A stretch of DNA of 18,850 bases from an uncultured Duganella sp. (GTDB taxonomy: Bacteria > Pseudomonadota > Gammaproteobacteria > Burkholderiales > Burkholderiaceae): positions 1 through 18,850 of the forward strand of contig CAMLSG010000097.1 of the NCBI GenBank assembly GCA_946482635.1, in the 5' to 3' direction. Position numbers and translations under genes: made by a program. Each line of letters opens with the position of its first letter. The stretch's first letter is position 1. This document shows, piece by piece, positions 6,807 to 14,214 of the stretch. Below the pieces are notes generated by a model. The model saw only the letters and a program-made list of their open reading frames with translations, searched no databases and was not told where the DNA came from.

Positions 6807-9137
6807 TCAGCCTGCCGCAGCTTCGACCGCCGCGATGGCGCGCAGGATTTCTTCACTGGTCGCGGGCGCGTTCAGCGGTGGATTGACGCGATGCCCGCCG
6901 ACTGCGGAAATCGCATCGCGGATGGCAAAGAACACCGAGAACGGCAGCAGCAAAGGCGGTTCGCCCACCGCCTTGGAGCGATGGATCGAATCCTCGACAT
7001 TGCGGTTCTGGAACAGCTTGACGCGGAAGTCTTCCGGGCAGTCGGAAATGCCGGGAATCTTGTAGGTGGACGGCGCGTGCGTCATCAGCTTGCCCGCGCC
7101 GTTCCACCACAGCTGCTCGGTGGTCAGCCAGCCCATGCCCTGGATGAAGGCGCCTTCGACCTGGCCGATGTCGATGGCCGGGTTCAGCGACTGGCCGGCA
7201 TCGTACAACGCGTCGGCGCGCAGCAGTTTCCACTCCCCCGTCAGCGTATCGACCACCACTTCCGACACCGCGGCGCCGTAAGCGTAGTAGGAGAACGGAT
7301 GGCCGTTCATCGCCTTCGGGTCCCAGTGCAGGTTCGGCGTCGCATAGAAGCCGTCGGACCAGAGCTGAACGCGGGCCAGGTAAGCCTTCTGCACCAGCGC
7401 TTCGAACGGAACGCTCTGGCCGTTGACGTGGATTTCGTTGGCGAAGAAGCGCACGTCGGCAGCCTCGCCGCCCAGCGTTTTCGCGGCAAACGCCGCCAGC
7501 CGCTCGCGGATCTGGCGCGCCGCATCCTGCGCCGCCTTGCCGTTCAGGTCCGCACCGGTGGATGCCGCCGTGGCCGAGGTATTCGCCACTTTGCTGGTAT
7601 CGGTTGCCGTGATGCGCACGCGCTCCAGGTCCAGGCCCAGTTCATGTGCGACCACCTGCAGCACCTTGGTATTGATGCCCTGCCCCATCTCCGTGCCGCC
7701 ATGGTTGACCAGCACCGAACCGTCGACATAGACGTGCACCAGCGCGCCCGCCTGGTTCAGGTGGGTGACGTTGAAGGCGATGCCGAACTTGACCGGGGTC
7801 AGCGCCAGGCCGCGTTTCAGCACCGGGCTGGCCGCGTTGTAGGCGGCGACAGCGGCGCGGCGCGCACGGTATTCGCTGCTTTGCTCCAGCTCGGCCACCA
7901 GCTCGTGGATCACGTTATCGACGATCACCTGGCCGTACGGCGTTTCATTGCGCTCGGTCTTGCCGTAGAAGTTCAGGCGGCGGATATCCAGCGGGTCCTG
8001 CCCCAGGTTGCGCGCAATCTCATCGATCACGTATTCAATCGCGATGGCGCCCTGCGGGCCGCCGAAGCCGCGGAAGGCCGTGTTCGACTGGGTGTTGGTC
8101 TTGCCGCATGCCGCGTGGATTTCCACGTCCGACAGGTAATAGGTATTGTCGAAGTGGCAGACCGCACGGGTTGCAACGGGGCCCGACAAGTCGGCCGAGT
8201 AACCGGCACGCGACGTCATGTCGACTTTGGCCGCCACGATGCGGCCCGTGTCGTCGTAGCCGACTTCGTACTCGTAATAGAAGCAGTGCCGTTTGCCGGT
8301 CACCATCATGTCGTCGTCGCGGTCGGCGCGCAGCTTGACCGGCTTGCCGGTGCGGGCGGCTGCAATTGCCGCGGCAGCGGCCCACAGCGCCGATTGCGAC
8401 TCCTTGCCGCCGAAGCCGCCGCCCATGCGGCGGCATTCCACCGTCACATGATGCGAGTGCAGGCCCAGCGCATGCGCCACCACATGCTGCATTTCGCTCG
8501 GGTGCTGGGTCGAGCATTGCACCAGCATGGCCTTGCCCTCTTTCGGAATGGCATAGGCGATCTGCCCTTCGAGGTAGAACTGTTCCTGGCCGCCGACATA
8601 AAGCTGGCCCTTGACCGTGTGCGGGGCCTTCTCAAACGCGGCCTGTGCGTCGCCGCGCAGCAGCTTCATTGGCGGCAGCACGTAGGAAGCGGCAGCCTTG
8701 GCCTGCTGCGGCGTCAGGATGGCCGGCAGCTCTTCGTAGCCGACCACGCCCCGCTTGGCGGCGCGGCGTGCATTGGTATGCGAGTCAGCAACGACGATGA
8801 AGATCGGCTGGCCGACGTACTGCACCAGGCCATCGGCCAGGATCGGGTCGTCGTGGATGATCGGGCCGCAGTCGTTGGTGCCCGGGATGTCGGAGACTGT
8901 GTACACCGCGACCACGCCGGGAGCGGCGCGCACCGCATCCAGGTCCAGCGAAGTGATGCGGGCGTGGGCCTTGGACGACAGGCCGAGCGCCGCATGCAGG
9001 GTGCCGCGCAGCTCGGGGATGTCGTCGGTGTAGGTCGCCTGGCCCAGCACATGCAGTTCGGCCGATTCGTGCTTGCGCGGAATGCCGACGCCGCTCCAGG
9101 TGGCGGCCTTCAGTTCAGGAGTGACGGGATGGTTCAT
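6807..9137 (-). CDS. xdhB: Xanthine dehydrogenase, molybdopterin-binding subunit
   Basis: This is the catalytic molybdenum subunit that hydroxylates hypoxanthine and xanthine to urate, working with XdhA. At 776 residues it is full length. Visible motifs are F-Y-L-E-G-Q with E190 (equivalent to the substrate-binding Glu802 of bovine enzyme), G-G-G-F-G-G-K-E at 239-246, A-F-R-G-F-G-G-P-Q with R356 (equivalent to Arg880), G-G-T-E-M-G-Q-G at 480-487, and K-A-V-G-E-P-P with the catalytic base E726. Keeping both the Glu and the Arg argues for purine specificity over aldehyde or CO oxidation. I chose the ATG at 9137 because a strong AAAGGAGG ribosome binding site lies five bases upstream; the xdhA stop codon TAA is part of that same site. 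Only ten bases separate the two genes. The protein has no export signal. Confidence 0.97.
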   Translation of the reverse strand: MNHPVTPELKAATWSGVGIPRKHESAELHVLGQATYTDDIPELRGTLHAALGLSSKAHARITSLDLDAVRAAPGVVAVYTVSDIPGTNDCGPIIHDDPILADGLVQYVGQPIFIVVADSHTNARRAAKRGVVGYEELPAILTPQQAKAAASYVLPPMKLLRGDAQAAFEKAPHTVKGQLYVGGQEQFYLEGQIAYAIPKEGKAMLVQCSTQHPSEMQHVVAHALGLHSHHVTVECRRMGGGFGGKESQSALWAAAAAIAAARTGKPVKLRADRDDDMMVTGKRHCFYYEYEVGYDDTGRIVAAKVDMTSRAGYSADLSGPVATRAVCHFDNTYYLSDVEIHAACGKTNTQSNTAFRGFGGPQGAIAIEYVIDEIARNLGQDPLDIRRLNFYGKTERNETPYGQVIVDNVIHELVAELEQSSEYRARRAAVAAYNAASPVLKRGLALTPVKFGIAFNVTHLNQAGALVHVYVDGSVLVNHGGTEMGQGINTKVLQVVAHELGLDLERVRITATDTSKVANTSATAASTGADLNGKAAQDAARQIRERLAAFAAKTLGGEAADVRFFANEIHVNGQSVPFEALVQKAYLARVQLWSDGFYATPNLHWDPKAMNGHPFSYYAYGAAVSEVVVDTLTGEWKLLRADALYDAGQSLNPAIDIGQVEGAFIQGMGWLTTEQLWWNGAGKLMTHAPSTYKIPGISDCPEDFRVKLFQNRNVEDSIHRSKAVGEPPLLLPFSVFFAIRDAISAVGGHRVNPPLNAPATSEEILRAIAAVEAAAG

Positions 9138-9147
9138 GCTGCCTCCT

Positions 9148-10614
9148 TTACACGCTGACGGCGAAGGCGTTGACGGCATCAGCCGCCAGCGGCGCGTCGC
9201 TGCGCGTCTCAAGCCAGAAGCGGCGCAGCAGGTTCTGCGCCGTTTTCATACGGTACTCGCTGCTGGCGCGCATATCGCTCAAAGGCGCGTAGTCGCGGGC
9301 CAGGGCTGCCATCGCGTCTGCCAGCGCAGCCTCGCTCCAGGTGCGGCCATTCAGCGCGGCTTCCGCCTGTGCGGCGCGTTTCGGCGTCGCAGCCATGCCG
9401 CCGAACGCGATGCGCGCTTCGGCAACCGCATCGCCGTCCATGCGCAAGGCGAAGGCCGCGCAAACGGCGGAAATATCCTGGTCGAAGCGCTTGGCCAGCT
9501 TGTACGTGCGGAAGCGCACGTCCTCGCGCGGCAGCGGCACGCGCACGGCCTGCACGAACTCGCCAGGCTGCAAATCCTTCTTCATGTAATCGAGATAAAA
9601 GTCTTCCAGCGCCAGCACGCGTTCGCCGGCCGAGCCGCACAGCACGACCTGCGCGCCGAGTGCGATCAGCCATGGCATGGAGTCGCCGATCGGCGAACCG
9701 TTGGCGACATTGCCGCCCAGCGTGCCGGCATTGCGAATCGGCAGCGAAGCGAAGCGCTGGCGCAGCTCGCCCAGTTGGTCCGGATAGTGCCGGCACAGCG
9801 CATTGTAGGCGTCCTCCAGCGACACGCCGGCGCCGATTTCAACGAAGCCATCCTCCACGCGCAGCACTTTCAGCGCGTCGACGTGGCCGAGGTAAATAAT
9901 GTCGCCCAGGTCGCGCATCTGCTTGGTGACCCACAGGCCGACGTCGGTGGACCCGGCCAGCAGCACCGCGCCCGGATTGGCCGCGCGCAGCTGGATCAGT
10001 TCATCCAGGGTGCGCGGCGCCAGGAAGGTCTGGCCATGCGCGCTGTAGACGGCCAGCGAGTCGCGCTTCAGCGACTCGAGCTGTTCGGCCACGCGGGCGG
10101 CGTCAAATTCGACTTTGGGCAGCTCAACCATGCGCTGGGCGGCATCGATGATCGGGCGGTAGCCAGTGCAGCGGCACAGGTTGCCCGACAGGCAGTCGTC
10201 GATTTCCTTGCGCGAGGCGCATTGGCCTTCTTTTTTCAGGTACAAGCCCCACAGCGACATCGCGAAGCCCGGCGTACAGAAACCGCATTGCGAGCCATGG
10301 CATTCGACCAGCGCCTGCTGCACCGGGTGCAGCGCGCCGTCGGCCTGCTGCAGGTCTTCCACGGTGAACAGGGCCCTGCCGTCCAGCGTCGGGGTGAGCT
10401 GGATGCAGGAATTGACCGCCTTCAGTTCCAGCTTGCCGTCGACCACGCTGCCCAGCACCACGGTGCAAGCGCCGCAGTCGCCTTCGGCGCAGCCTTCCTT
10501 GGTGCCGGTGCAGTGCAGGTCTTCGCGCAGGTGCTGCAGCACAGTCTGCGTCGGGGCGGCATCCCGTACTTCATGCACGGCGCCGCGGTAGTAAAAGCGG
10601 ATCGGTTCTGACAT
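9148..10614 (-). CDS. xdhA: Xanthine dehydrogenase, iron-sulfur and FAD-binding small subunit
   Basis: XdhA passes electrons from the molybdenum site in XdhB to NAD+. The 488-residue product has, in order, a plant-type [2Fe-2S] domain (C42, C47, C50, C70), a second [2Fe-2S] domain (C110, C113, C147, C149 in L-C-R-C-T-G-Y), and a FAD domain with LLAGSTDVGLWVTK at 218-231 and IRNAGTLGGNVANGSPIGDS at 293-312. All eight cluster cysteines are present. A GAGGA ribosome binding site lies four bases before the ATG. It is the first gene of the xdhA-xdhB-xdhC-guaD-ada run. The 78 bases before it hold a weak terminator hairpin for puuE and a poor promoter candidate (TAATGT-type -10 near 10654), so it is either promoted locally or read through from puuE. 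Confidence 0.96.
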   Translation of the reverse strand: MSEPIRFYYRGAVHEVRDAAPTQTVLQHLREDLHCTGTKEGCAEGDCGACTVVLGSVVDGKLELKAVNSCIQLTPTLDGRALFTVEDLQQADGALHPVQQALVECHGSQCGFCTPGFAMSLWGLYLKKEGQCASRKEIDDCLSGNLCRCTGYRPIIDAAQRMVELPKVEFDAARVAEQLESLKRDSLAVYSAHGQTFLAPRTLDELIQLRAANPGAVLLAGSTDVGLWVTKQMRDLGDIIYLGHVDALKVLRVEDGFVEIGAGVSLEDAYNALCRHYPDQLGELRQRFASLPIRNAGTLGGNVANGSPIGDSMPWLIALGAQVVLCGSAGERVLALEDFYLDYMKKDLQPGEFVQAVRVPLPREDVRFRTYKLAKRFDQDISAVCAAFALRMDGDAVAEARIAFGGMAATPKRAAQAEAALNGRTWSEAALADAMAALARDYAPLSDMRASSEYRMKTAQNLLRRFWLETRSDAPLAADAVNAFAVSV

Positions 10615-10675
10615 CTTGTCCTCGCAGGTCTCCTAGCTTGCAAGATAACATTACCGCACCCCAGCCATATAAGAA

Positions 10676-10701
10676 AACTCTGATTTTGAATATCAGGAGT
10701 T
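10676..10701 (-). terminator. Weak hairpin terminator or attenuator at the end of puuE
   Basis: On the minus strand AACTC-(C)-TGAT pairs with ATCA-GAGTT, nine base pairs with one bulged C and a seven-base loop, followed by TTCTT. The stem overlaps the puuE stop codon (10695-10693). The short A/U-rich stem suggests partial termination, so some transcription into xdhA is likely. Confidence 0.4.
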
Positions 10702-11643
10702 TCGCATATAGGGATGATGCTTGTGCCAGTGCTCGGCAATGTCGATGCGGCGCGTGATCCACACCTTGTCATGGCTTTGCACATAGTCGAGGAAACGCGC
10801 CAATGCGGCAGCGCGCGCAGGACGGCCCACCAGGCGGCAATGCAGGCCGATCGACAGCATTTTCGGCTGGTTCAGGCCGTTCGGGTCCCCTTCCTTATAG
10901 AGTACGTCGAATGCGTCCTTGAGGTAATCGAAGAATTGGGTGCCGCTGTTAAACCCTTGCATCGCGGCAAAGCGCATATCGTTGGTATCCAGCGTGTAGG
11001 GGACGATCAGTTGCGGGGTGACGGCCGGCTTGCCGTCGGCGCCGGTGTGCGCTACTTCCTGCCAGAACGGCAAGTCGTCGCCGTAATAATCGGCGTCGTA
11101 GCGGAAACCGCCATGCTCCACCACCAGCCGGCGCGTATTGGGCGAATCGCGCCCGGTGTACCAGCCCAGCGGCGCGCTGCCGGTCAGCTCCTTGATGATC
11201 TGCACCGCTTCCTTCATATGGGCGCGCTCGGTTTCCTCGTCCATGTTCTGGTAGGTGATCCAGCGCAGGCCGTGGCAGGCGATTTCGTGCCCCAGCTCCT
11301 GGAAAGCGGCCACCGCTTCCGGATGGCGCTGCAGCGCCATCGAGACGCCGAAAATGGTCAGCGGCAGCTTGCGCTCTTCGAACATGCGCAGCAAGCGCCA
11401 CAGGCCGGCGCGCGAACCGTACTCATAGATCGATTCCATGCTCATGTGGCGGTTCGGGAAAGCGGCCGCACCGATGATCTCGGACAGGAAGGTTTCCGAG
11501 GCCGGGTCGCCGTGCAGCACGCAGTTTTCACCGCCCTCTTCATAGTTCAGCACGAATTGCAGGGCCACGCGGGCCTGGCCCGGCCATTGCGGATGGGGTG
11601 GATTGCGGCCATAGCCGGCCAGGTCGCGAGGGTAGTTGTTCAT
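10693..11643 (-). CDS. puuE: Allantoinase PuuE (polysaccharide-deacetylase fold)
   Basis: PuuE opens the hydantoin ring of allantoin to give allantoate; it belongs to the NodB / polysaccharide deacetylase fold and is unrelated to the amidohydrolase-type allantoinase. The 316-residue product has the family's usual length and its hallmark strings: YGRNPPHPQWPGQARVALQF at 11-30, N-Y-E-E-G-G-E-N at 33-40, FPNRHMSMESIYEYGSRAG at 62-80, E-I-A-C-H-G-L-R-W at 120-128, and G-W-Y-T-G-R-D-S-P-N-T at 160-170. The ATG at 11643 follows a GGACCACC stretch, a weak ribosome binding site. It is divergent from uraH, with 93 bases between the two starts, so the two pathway genes probably share control. No signal peptide is present. 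Confidence 0.93.
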   Translation of the reverse strand: MNNYPRDLAGYGRNPPHPQWPGQARVALQFVLNYEEGGENCVLHGDPASETFLSEIIGAAAFPNRHMSMESIYEYGSRAGLWRLLRMFEERKLPLTIFGVSMALQRHPEAVAAFQELGHEIACHGLRWITYQNMDEETERAHMKEAVQIIKELTGSAPLGWYTGRDSPNTRRLVVEHGGFRYDADYYGDDLPFWQEVAHTGADGKPAVTPQLIVPYTLDTNDMRFAAMQGFNSGTQFFDYLKDAFDVLYKEGDPNGLNQPKMLSIGLHCRLVGRPARAAALARFLDYVQSHDKVWITRRIDIAEHWHKHHPYMRNS

Positions 11644-11736
11644 GGTGGTCCGTGATCAAAGGTATATGCTCAATAATATATTGGCGTTATGGCACCGGTA
11701 TATGATCTGCCGGATAAGCAAAATAAGGAATGCAAA
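11644..11736. promoter_or_regulatory. puuE-uraH divergent control region with a paired 11-bp repeat
   Basis: This A/T-rich gap carries two copies of GGTATATG(C/A)TC, at 11661-11671 and 11697-11707, with one mismatch and 36 bp between their starts. Between them is an inverted repeat, CAATA-ATA-TATTG, at 11671-11683. For uraH, TATGAT at 11701-11706 is a good -10 box and overlaps the second copy; the -35 candidate is poor. The first copy lies between the inverted repeat and the puuE start. The layout suggests one regulator binding two sites to control both directions; its identity is unknown. Confidence 0.5.
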
Positions 11737-12090
11737 ATGGGAAAACTGAGCACCCACGTCCTCGATACCGCCAACGGCCGTCCCGCCGCTGGCGTGCATG
11801 TGGCGCTGTATGCGCTGGCCGGCAGCGGCCGCACGCTATTGAAGGAGGATGTGACCAATGCCGATGGCCGCTGCGGCGCGCCGCTGCTGGAGGACGACGC
11901 CATGCAGCCCGGCCGCTACGAACTGGTGTTCGGCGCCGGAGATTATTTCGCAGCGCTCGGCGTGGACTTGCCGGCGCCGCGCTTCATCGACCAGGTGACG
12001 ATCGCCTTCGGCATCGCCCACGCAGACCAGAACTACCACGTGCCGCTGGTGGTGTCGCCGTGGGCGTATTCGACCTACCGCGGCAGCTAG
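11737..12090 (+). CDS. uraH: 5-hydroxyisourate hydrolase (transthyretin-like)
   Basis: This enzyme hydrolyses 5-hydroxyisourate, the product of urate oxidation, to OHCU. The 117-residue protein matches the family length and its three signatures: [17 protein letters not shown] at 4-20 with the catalytic H7, N-A-D-G-R with R45, and the C-terminal [18 protein letters not shown] with H101 and the diagnostic Y-R-G-S tail. I placed the start at the ATG at 11737 because it has an AAGGA ribosome binding site; the in-frame ATG at 11689 would add 16 non-conserved residues and overlap the promoter. There is no signal peptide, so it should be cytoplasmic. Its stop codon ends one base from the stop codon of the convergent nuoB-like gene. 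Confidence 0.95.
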   Translation: MGKLSTHVLDTANGRPAAGVHVALYALAGSGRTLLKEDVTNADGRCGAPLLEDDAMQPGRYELVFGAGDYFAALGVDLPAPRFIDQVTIAFGIAHADQNYHVPLVVSPWAYSTYRGS

Positions 12091-12091
12091 C

Positions 12092-12580
12092 CTAGTTGCG
12101 CAGCATGACGGCGCGTTCACCGCGCCGGGCTTTCTGCTGCAGCTGCATCAGGCCATACAGCAGCGCTTCCGGCGTCGGCGGGCAGCCGGGCACGTAGACA
12201 TCGACCGGCACGATGCGGTCGCAGCCGCGCACCACCGAATACGAGTAGTGGTAATAGCCGCCGCCGTTGGCGCAGGATCCCATCGACACCACATAGCGCG
12301 GCTCGGCCATCTGGTCGTACACCTTGCGCATGGCGCGCGCCATCTTGTTGGTCAGGGTGCCGGCCACGATCATCAGGTCGGCCTGGCGCGGCGAAGGACG
12401 CGGGCACATGCCGAAACGGTCCATGTCGTAGCGCGCCGACGCCGCTTCCATCATCTCCACCGCACAGCAGGCCAGGCCGAAGCTCAGGTACCACAGGCTG
12501 TTGGTGCGGACCGTTTCCATTAATGCGTCCAGCGAAGTGAGCACGTAGCCGTCGCGCTCGAGCGTAGCTTCCAGTTCCAT
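12092..12580 (-). CDS. nuoB: Orphan NuoB-like [4Fe-4S] subunit of NADH-quinone oxidoreductase
   Basis: NuoB carries cluster N2, the last iron-sulfur centre before quinone in respiratory complex I. The 162-residue product has all four N2 ligands: the adjacent C38 and C39 in [12 protein letters not shown]103 in [16 protein letters not shown], and C133 in [14 protein letters not shown]. The fold is complete, but the gene stands alone: no nuoA, nuoC or other complex I gene is next to it. The segment [12 protein letters not shown] (56-66) has an extra Cys and a Pro-Arg pattern that I recall more from alphaproteobacterial than betaproteobacterial NuoB, so it may be a transferred paralogue; this is from memory. 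A ribosome binding site (AAAGGGGAAC) precedes the ATG but is locked in a stem. It could be a spare NuoB or serve a related hydrogenase-like complex. Confidence 0.88.
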   Translation of the reverse strand: MELEATLERDGYVLTSLDALMETVRTNSLWYLSFGLACCAVEMMEAASARYDMDRFGMCPRPSPRQADLMIVAGTLTNKMARAMRKVYDQMAEPRYVVSMGSCANGGGYYHYSYSVVRGCDRIVPVDVYVPGCPPTPEALLYGLMQLQQKARRGERAVMLRN

Positions 12581-12582
12581 AT

Positions 12583-12622
12583 CGTTCCCCTTTGATCAGC
12601 GCCGCTACGATAGCGGGGAACG
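12583..12622 (-). promoter_or_regulatory. Leader hairpin masking the ribosome binding site of the orphan nuoB
   Basis: In the minus-strand transcript CGTTCCCC (12622-12615) is perfectly complementary to GGGGAACG (12590-12583), the latter containing the ribosome binding site two bases before the ATG. Between them is a small inner hairpin, GCTA-TCG-TAGC (12614-12604). A TACAAT -10 box at 12638-12633 would start the RNA near 12626, so this stem would be almost the whole leader. The arrangement should hinder ribosome binding and suggests translational control. Confidence 0.6.
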
Positions 12623-12632
12623 CCGGAAAAAT

Positions 12633-12638
12633 ATTGTA
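12633..12638 (-). promoter_or_regulatory. Probable -10 box of the orphan nuoB promoter
   Basis: TACAAT lies on the minus strand 53 bases before the nuoB start. The -35 candidate at 16-18 bp spacing (AAGCGTTT) is a poor match. A weak hairpin, CGCA-CTG-TGCG (12672-12662) followed by a T-containing run, lies just upstream and may end the aldehyde dehydrogenase transcript. Confidence 0.45.
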
Positions 12639-12680
12639 TGGATGCGACACGCAAAACGCTTCGCACAGTGCGGCCGGGCG

Positions 12681-14102
12681 TCACAAAGCCCCAAGCAAGG
12701 TCTTCGCTTCCAGGTATGACTCCAGGCCAAGCACGCCATATTCCCGCCCAACGCCCGACTGCTTGTATCCGCCGAAAGGCGCCAACGGATCGTGCTGTAG
12801 CGAATTGATCATCACTCGGCCGGCCTGCAGCCTTGTGGCCACCGCCTTTGCACGCGCGGGATCGGACGACATGATGTAAGCGCACAGTCCGAAATCTGTA
12901 CCGTTGGCCAGGTCGATCGCCTCTTCGTCGCTGCCGTAGGTCAGGATGGAAAGAACGGGGCCGAAGATCTCTTCGCGCGCAATGCGCATGTCCTTGTGCA
13001 CGTTCACAAACACCGTCGGCTTGACGAAGTAGCCCTGGTCGAGCCCTGCCGGATGGCCCTCGCCGCCTGTGACGAGCGTAGCGCCTTCGGCAAGACCGAG
13101 CCTGATGTAATGCTGAATGCGTTCGTACTGACTGCGGTTGGCCAAAGGACCAATGATGGTCGTGGGCTCGGCCGGGTCGCCCACCTTCATCAGTCCGATA
13201 GTCTCCTTTACAAGCGCGATGACTTCTTCCAGGCGGTGCGCAGGCACCAGCAAGCGGCTTCCCGCGATGCATGCCTGCCCGTTGTTCATGAACGCGGCAT
13301 TGAGCGCGAGCGGAACCGCCTGCGCCAGGTCCGCATCGTCAAGGATGATGGACGGCGACTTGCCGCCCAGGGCAAGGTGGACACGCTTGACGGTGTCGGC
13401 TGCCGCGCGCTGGATAATTTTGCCCACTGCCGTGGAACCGGTAAACGAGATCTTGGCAATATCCGGGTGCGCGCTAAGTTCGGTACCAACGATGTCGCCG
13501 CGTCCAGTGACGATATTGACGACGCCTGCTGGTAGCGTTGCCGCATGAATCGCTTCGGCCACGATGCTGTTTTGTATCGGGCTCAGTTCGCTTGGCTTGA
13601 TCACCGACGTGCAACCTGCAGCGATAGCCATCGCCAGCTTGCTGCAAATCGAACCTGCCGTACTGTTCCATGGGGTGATCAGGCCAGCGACGCCCACAGG
13701 CTCCATTAACACGATTGACGATCCCGCCACGCGGGTGAAGTCATAGGCTTCCAGCGTAGCCGCAGCGTCAAGAAAAGTCTGCGCCGCGAAATGGGAGATC
13801 CAGGTGGCCCTTGAAACAGGTGCTCCGTATTCGCGAATCGTTGCATCGCGCATGGAATCGCTGCGCGCGAGTACCGCAGCGTGCAGCCGCTTCAGCATGG
13901 CGACCCGTTCCAGCACCGTGGTTCGCGAAAATGCCGGCAGCGCCCTCTTTGCCGCAAGGATGGCGCGACGAGTGTCTTCCGCGTCGGCGAGGGTCGCACG
14001 TGCAAGTGGCGTTCCGGTAGTCGGGTTGATGATGTCGATAGTGTCTGTGCCATGTGGCGTGACAAAGGCGCCGTCGATGTAGATCTGATTGATGGTTTGC
14101 AT
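12681..14102 (-). CDS. NAD(P)-dependent aldehyde dehydrogenase lacking the usual active-site Glu
   Basis: Aldehyde dehydrogenases oxidise aldehydes to acids through a cysteine thioester. The 473-residue product has the family's normal length and most signatures: T-P-W-N with N146, K-P-S-E with K169 and E172, the coenzyme loop F-T-G-S-T at 220-224, N-N-G-Q-A-C with the nucleophile C278, and E-E-I-F-G-P with E378. However, the Glu-containing motif (E-L-G-G-K-S) reads A-L-G-G-K-S, with Ala at 244 where the general base normally stands. The codon is GCC, so this is not a reading error of one base from GAG or GAA. The start at 14102 has an AGGAGCG ribosome binding site; an upstream in-frame start would overlap the divergent promoter. 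It lies back to back with a LysR regulator that probably controls it. Substrate is unknown; an aromatic or semialdehyde substrate is possible. Confidence 0.9.
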   Translation of the reverse strand: MQTINQIYIDGAFVTPHGTDTIDIINPTTGTPLARATLADAEDTRRAILAAKRALPAFSRTTVLERVAMLKRLHAAVLARSDSMRDATIREYGAPVSRATWISHFAAQTFLDAAATLEAYDFTRVAGSSIVLMEPVGVAGLITPWNSTAGSICSKLAMAIAAGCTSVIKPSELSPIQNSIVAEAIHAATLPAGVVNIVTGRGDIVGTELSAHPDIAKISFTGSTAVGKIIQRAAADTVKRVHLALGGKSPSIILDDADLAQAVPLALNAAFMNNGQACIAGSRLLVPAHRLEEVIALVKETIGLMKVGDPAEPTTIIGPLANRSQYERIQHYIRLGLAEGATLVTGGEGHPAGLDQGYFVKPTVFVNVHKDMRIAREEIFGPVLSILTYGSDEEAIDLANGTDFGLCAYIMSSDPARAKAVATRLQAGRVMINSLQHDPLAPFGGYKQSGVGREYGVLGLESYLEAKTLLGAL

Positions 14103-14214
14103 GATCGCTCCTGAATTTCCCCGGACTTCCCCGAGGCATGCAAGCAGTGTATGGCCGCTCAATAGTCCTGATAAGATGGATAAAGATTGATGTTTTATTT
14201 CGAAAATCGTGACA
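14103..14214. promoter_or_regulatory. Divergent aldehyde dehydrogenase / LysR control region
   Basis: The 112-base gap is A/T-rich in its right half. It contains a near-duplicated block, GATAAGAT (14170-14177) and GATAAAGAT (14179-14187), that could be a regulator site. No strong promoter boxes were seen; TTGAGC on the minus strand near 14164-14159 is the best -35 candidate for the dehydrogenase. LysR proteins usually bind such divergent gaps, so autoregulation and inducer control of the dehydrogenase are expected by analogy. Confidence 0.4.

Noticed and set aside
6147..9158. A plus-strand open frame of about 1000 codons opposite xdhB and xdhC
   Set aside because: It is antisense to two clearly recognised genes, has a low-complexity His/Arg/Val-rich translation without any family motif, and results from high GC content in the opposite strand.
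9073..10611. A plus-strand open frame of 512 codons opposite xdhA
   Set aside because: It is a shadow of xdhA: all eight iron-sulfur cysteines and the FAD motifs are on the minus strand, and the plus-strand product has none.
12520..13272. A minus-strand open frame in another phase within the aldehyde dehydrogenase and nuoB leader
   Set aside because: It overlaps the well-supported aldehyde dehydrogenase frame, is Arg/Gly/Ser-rich, and lacks a ribosome binding site and known motifs.
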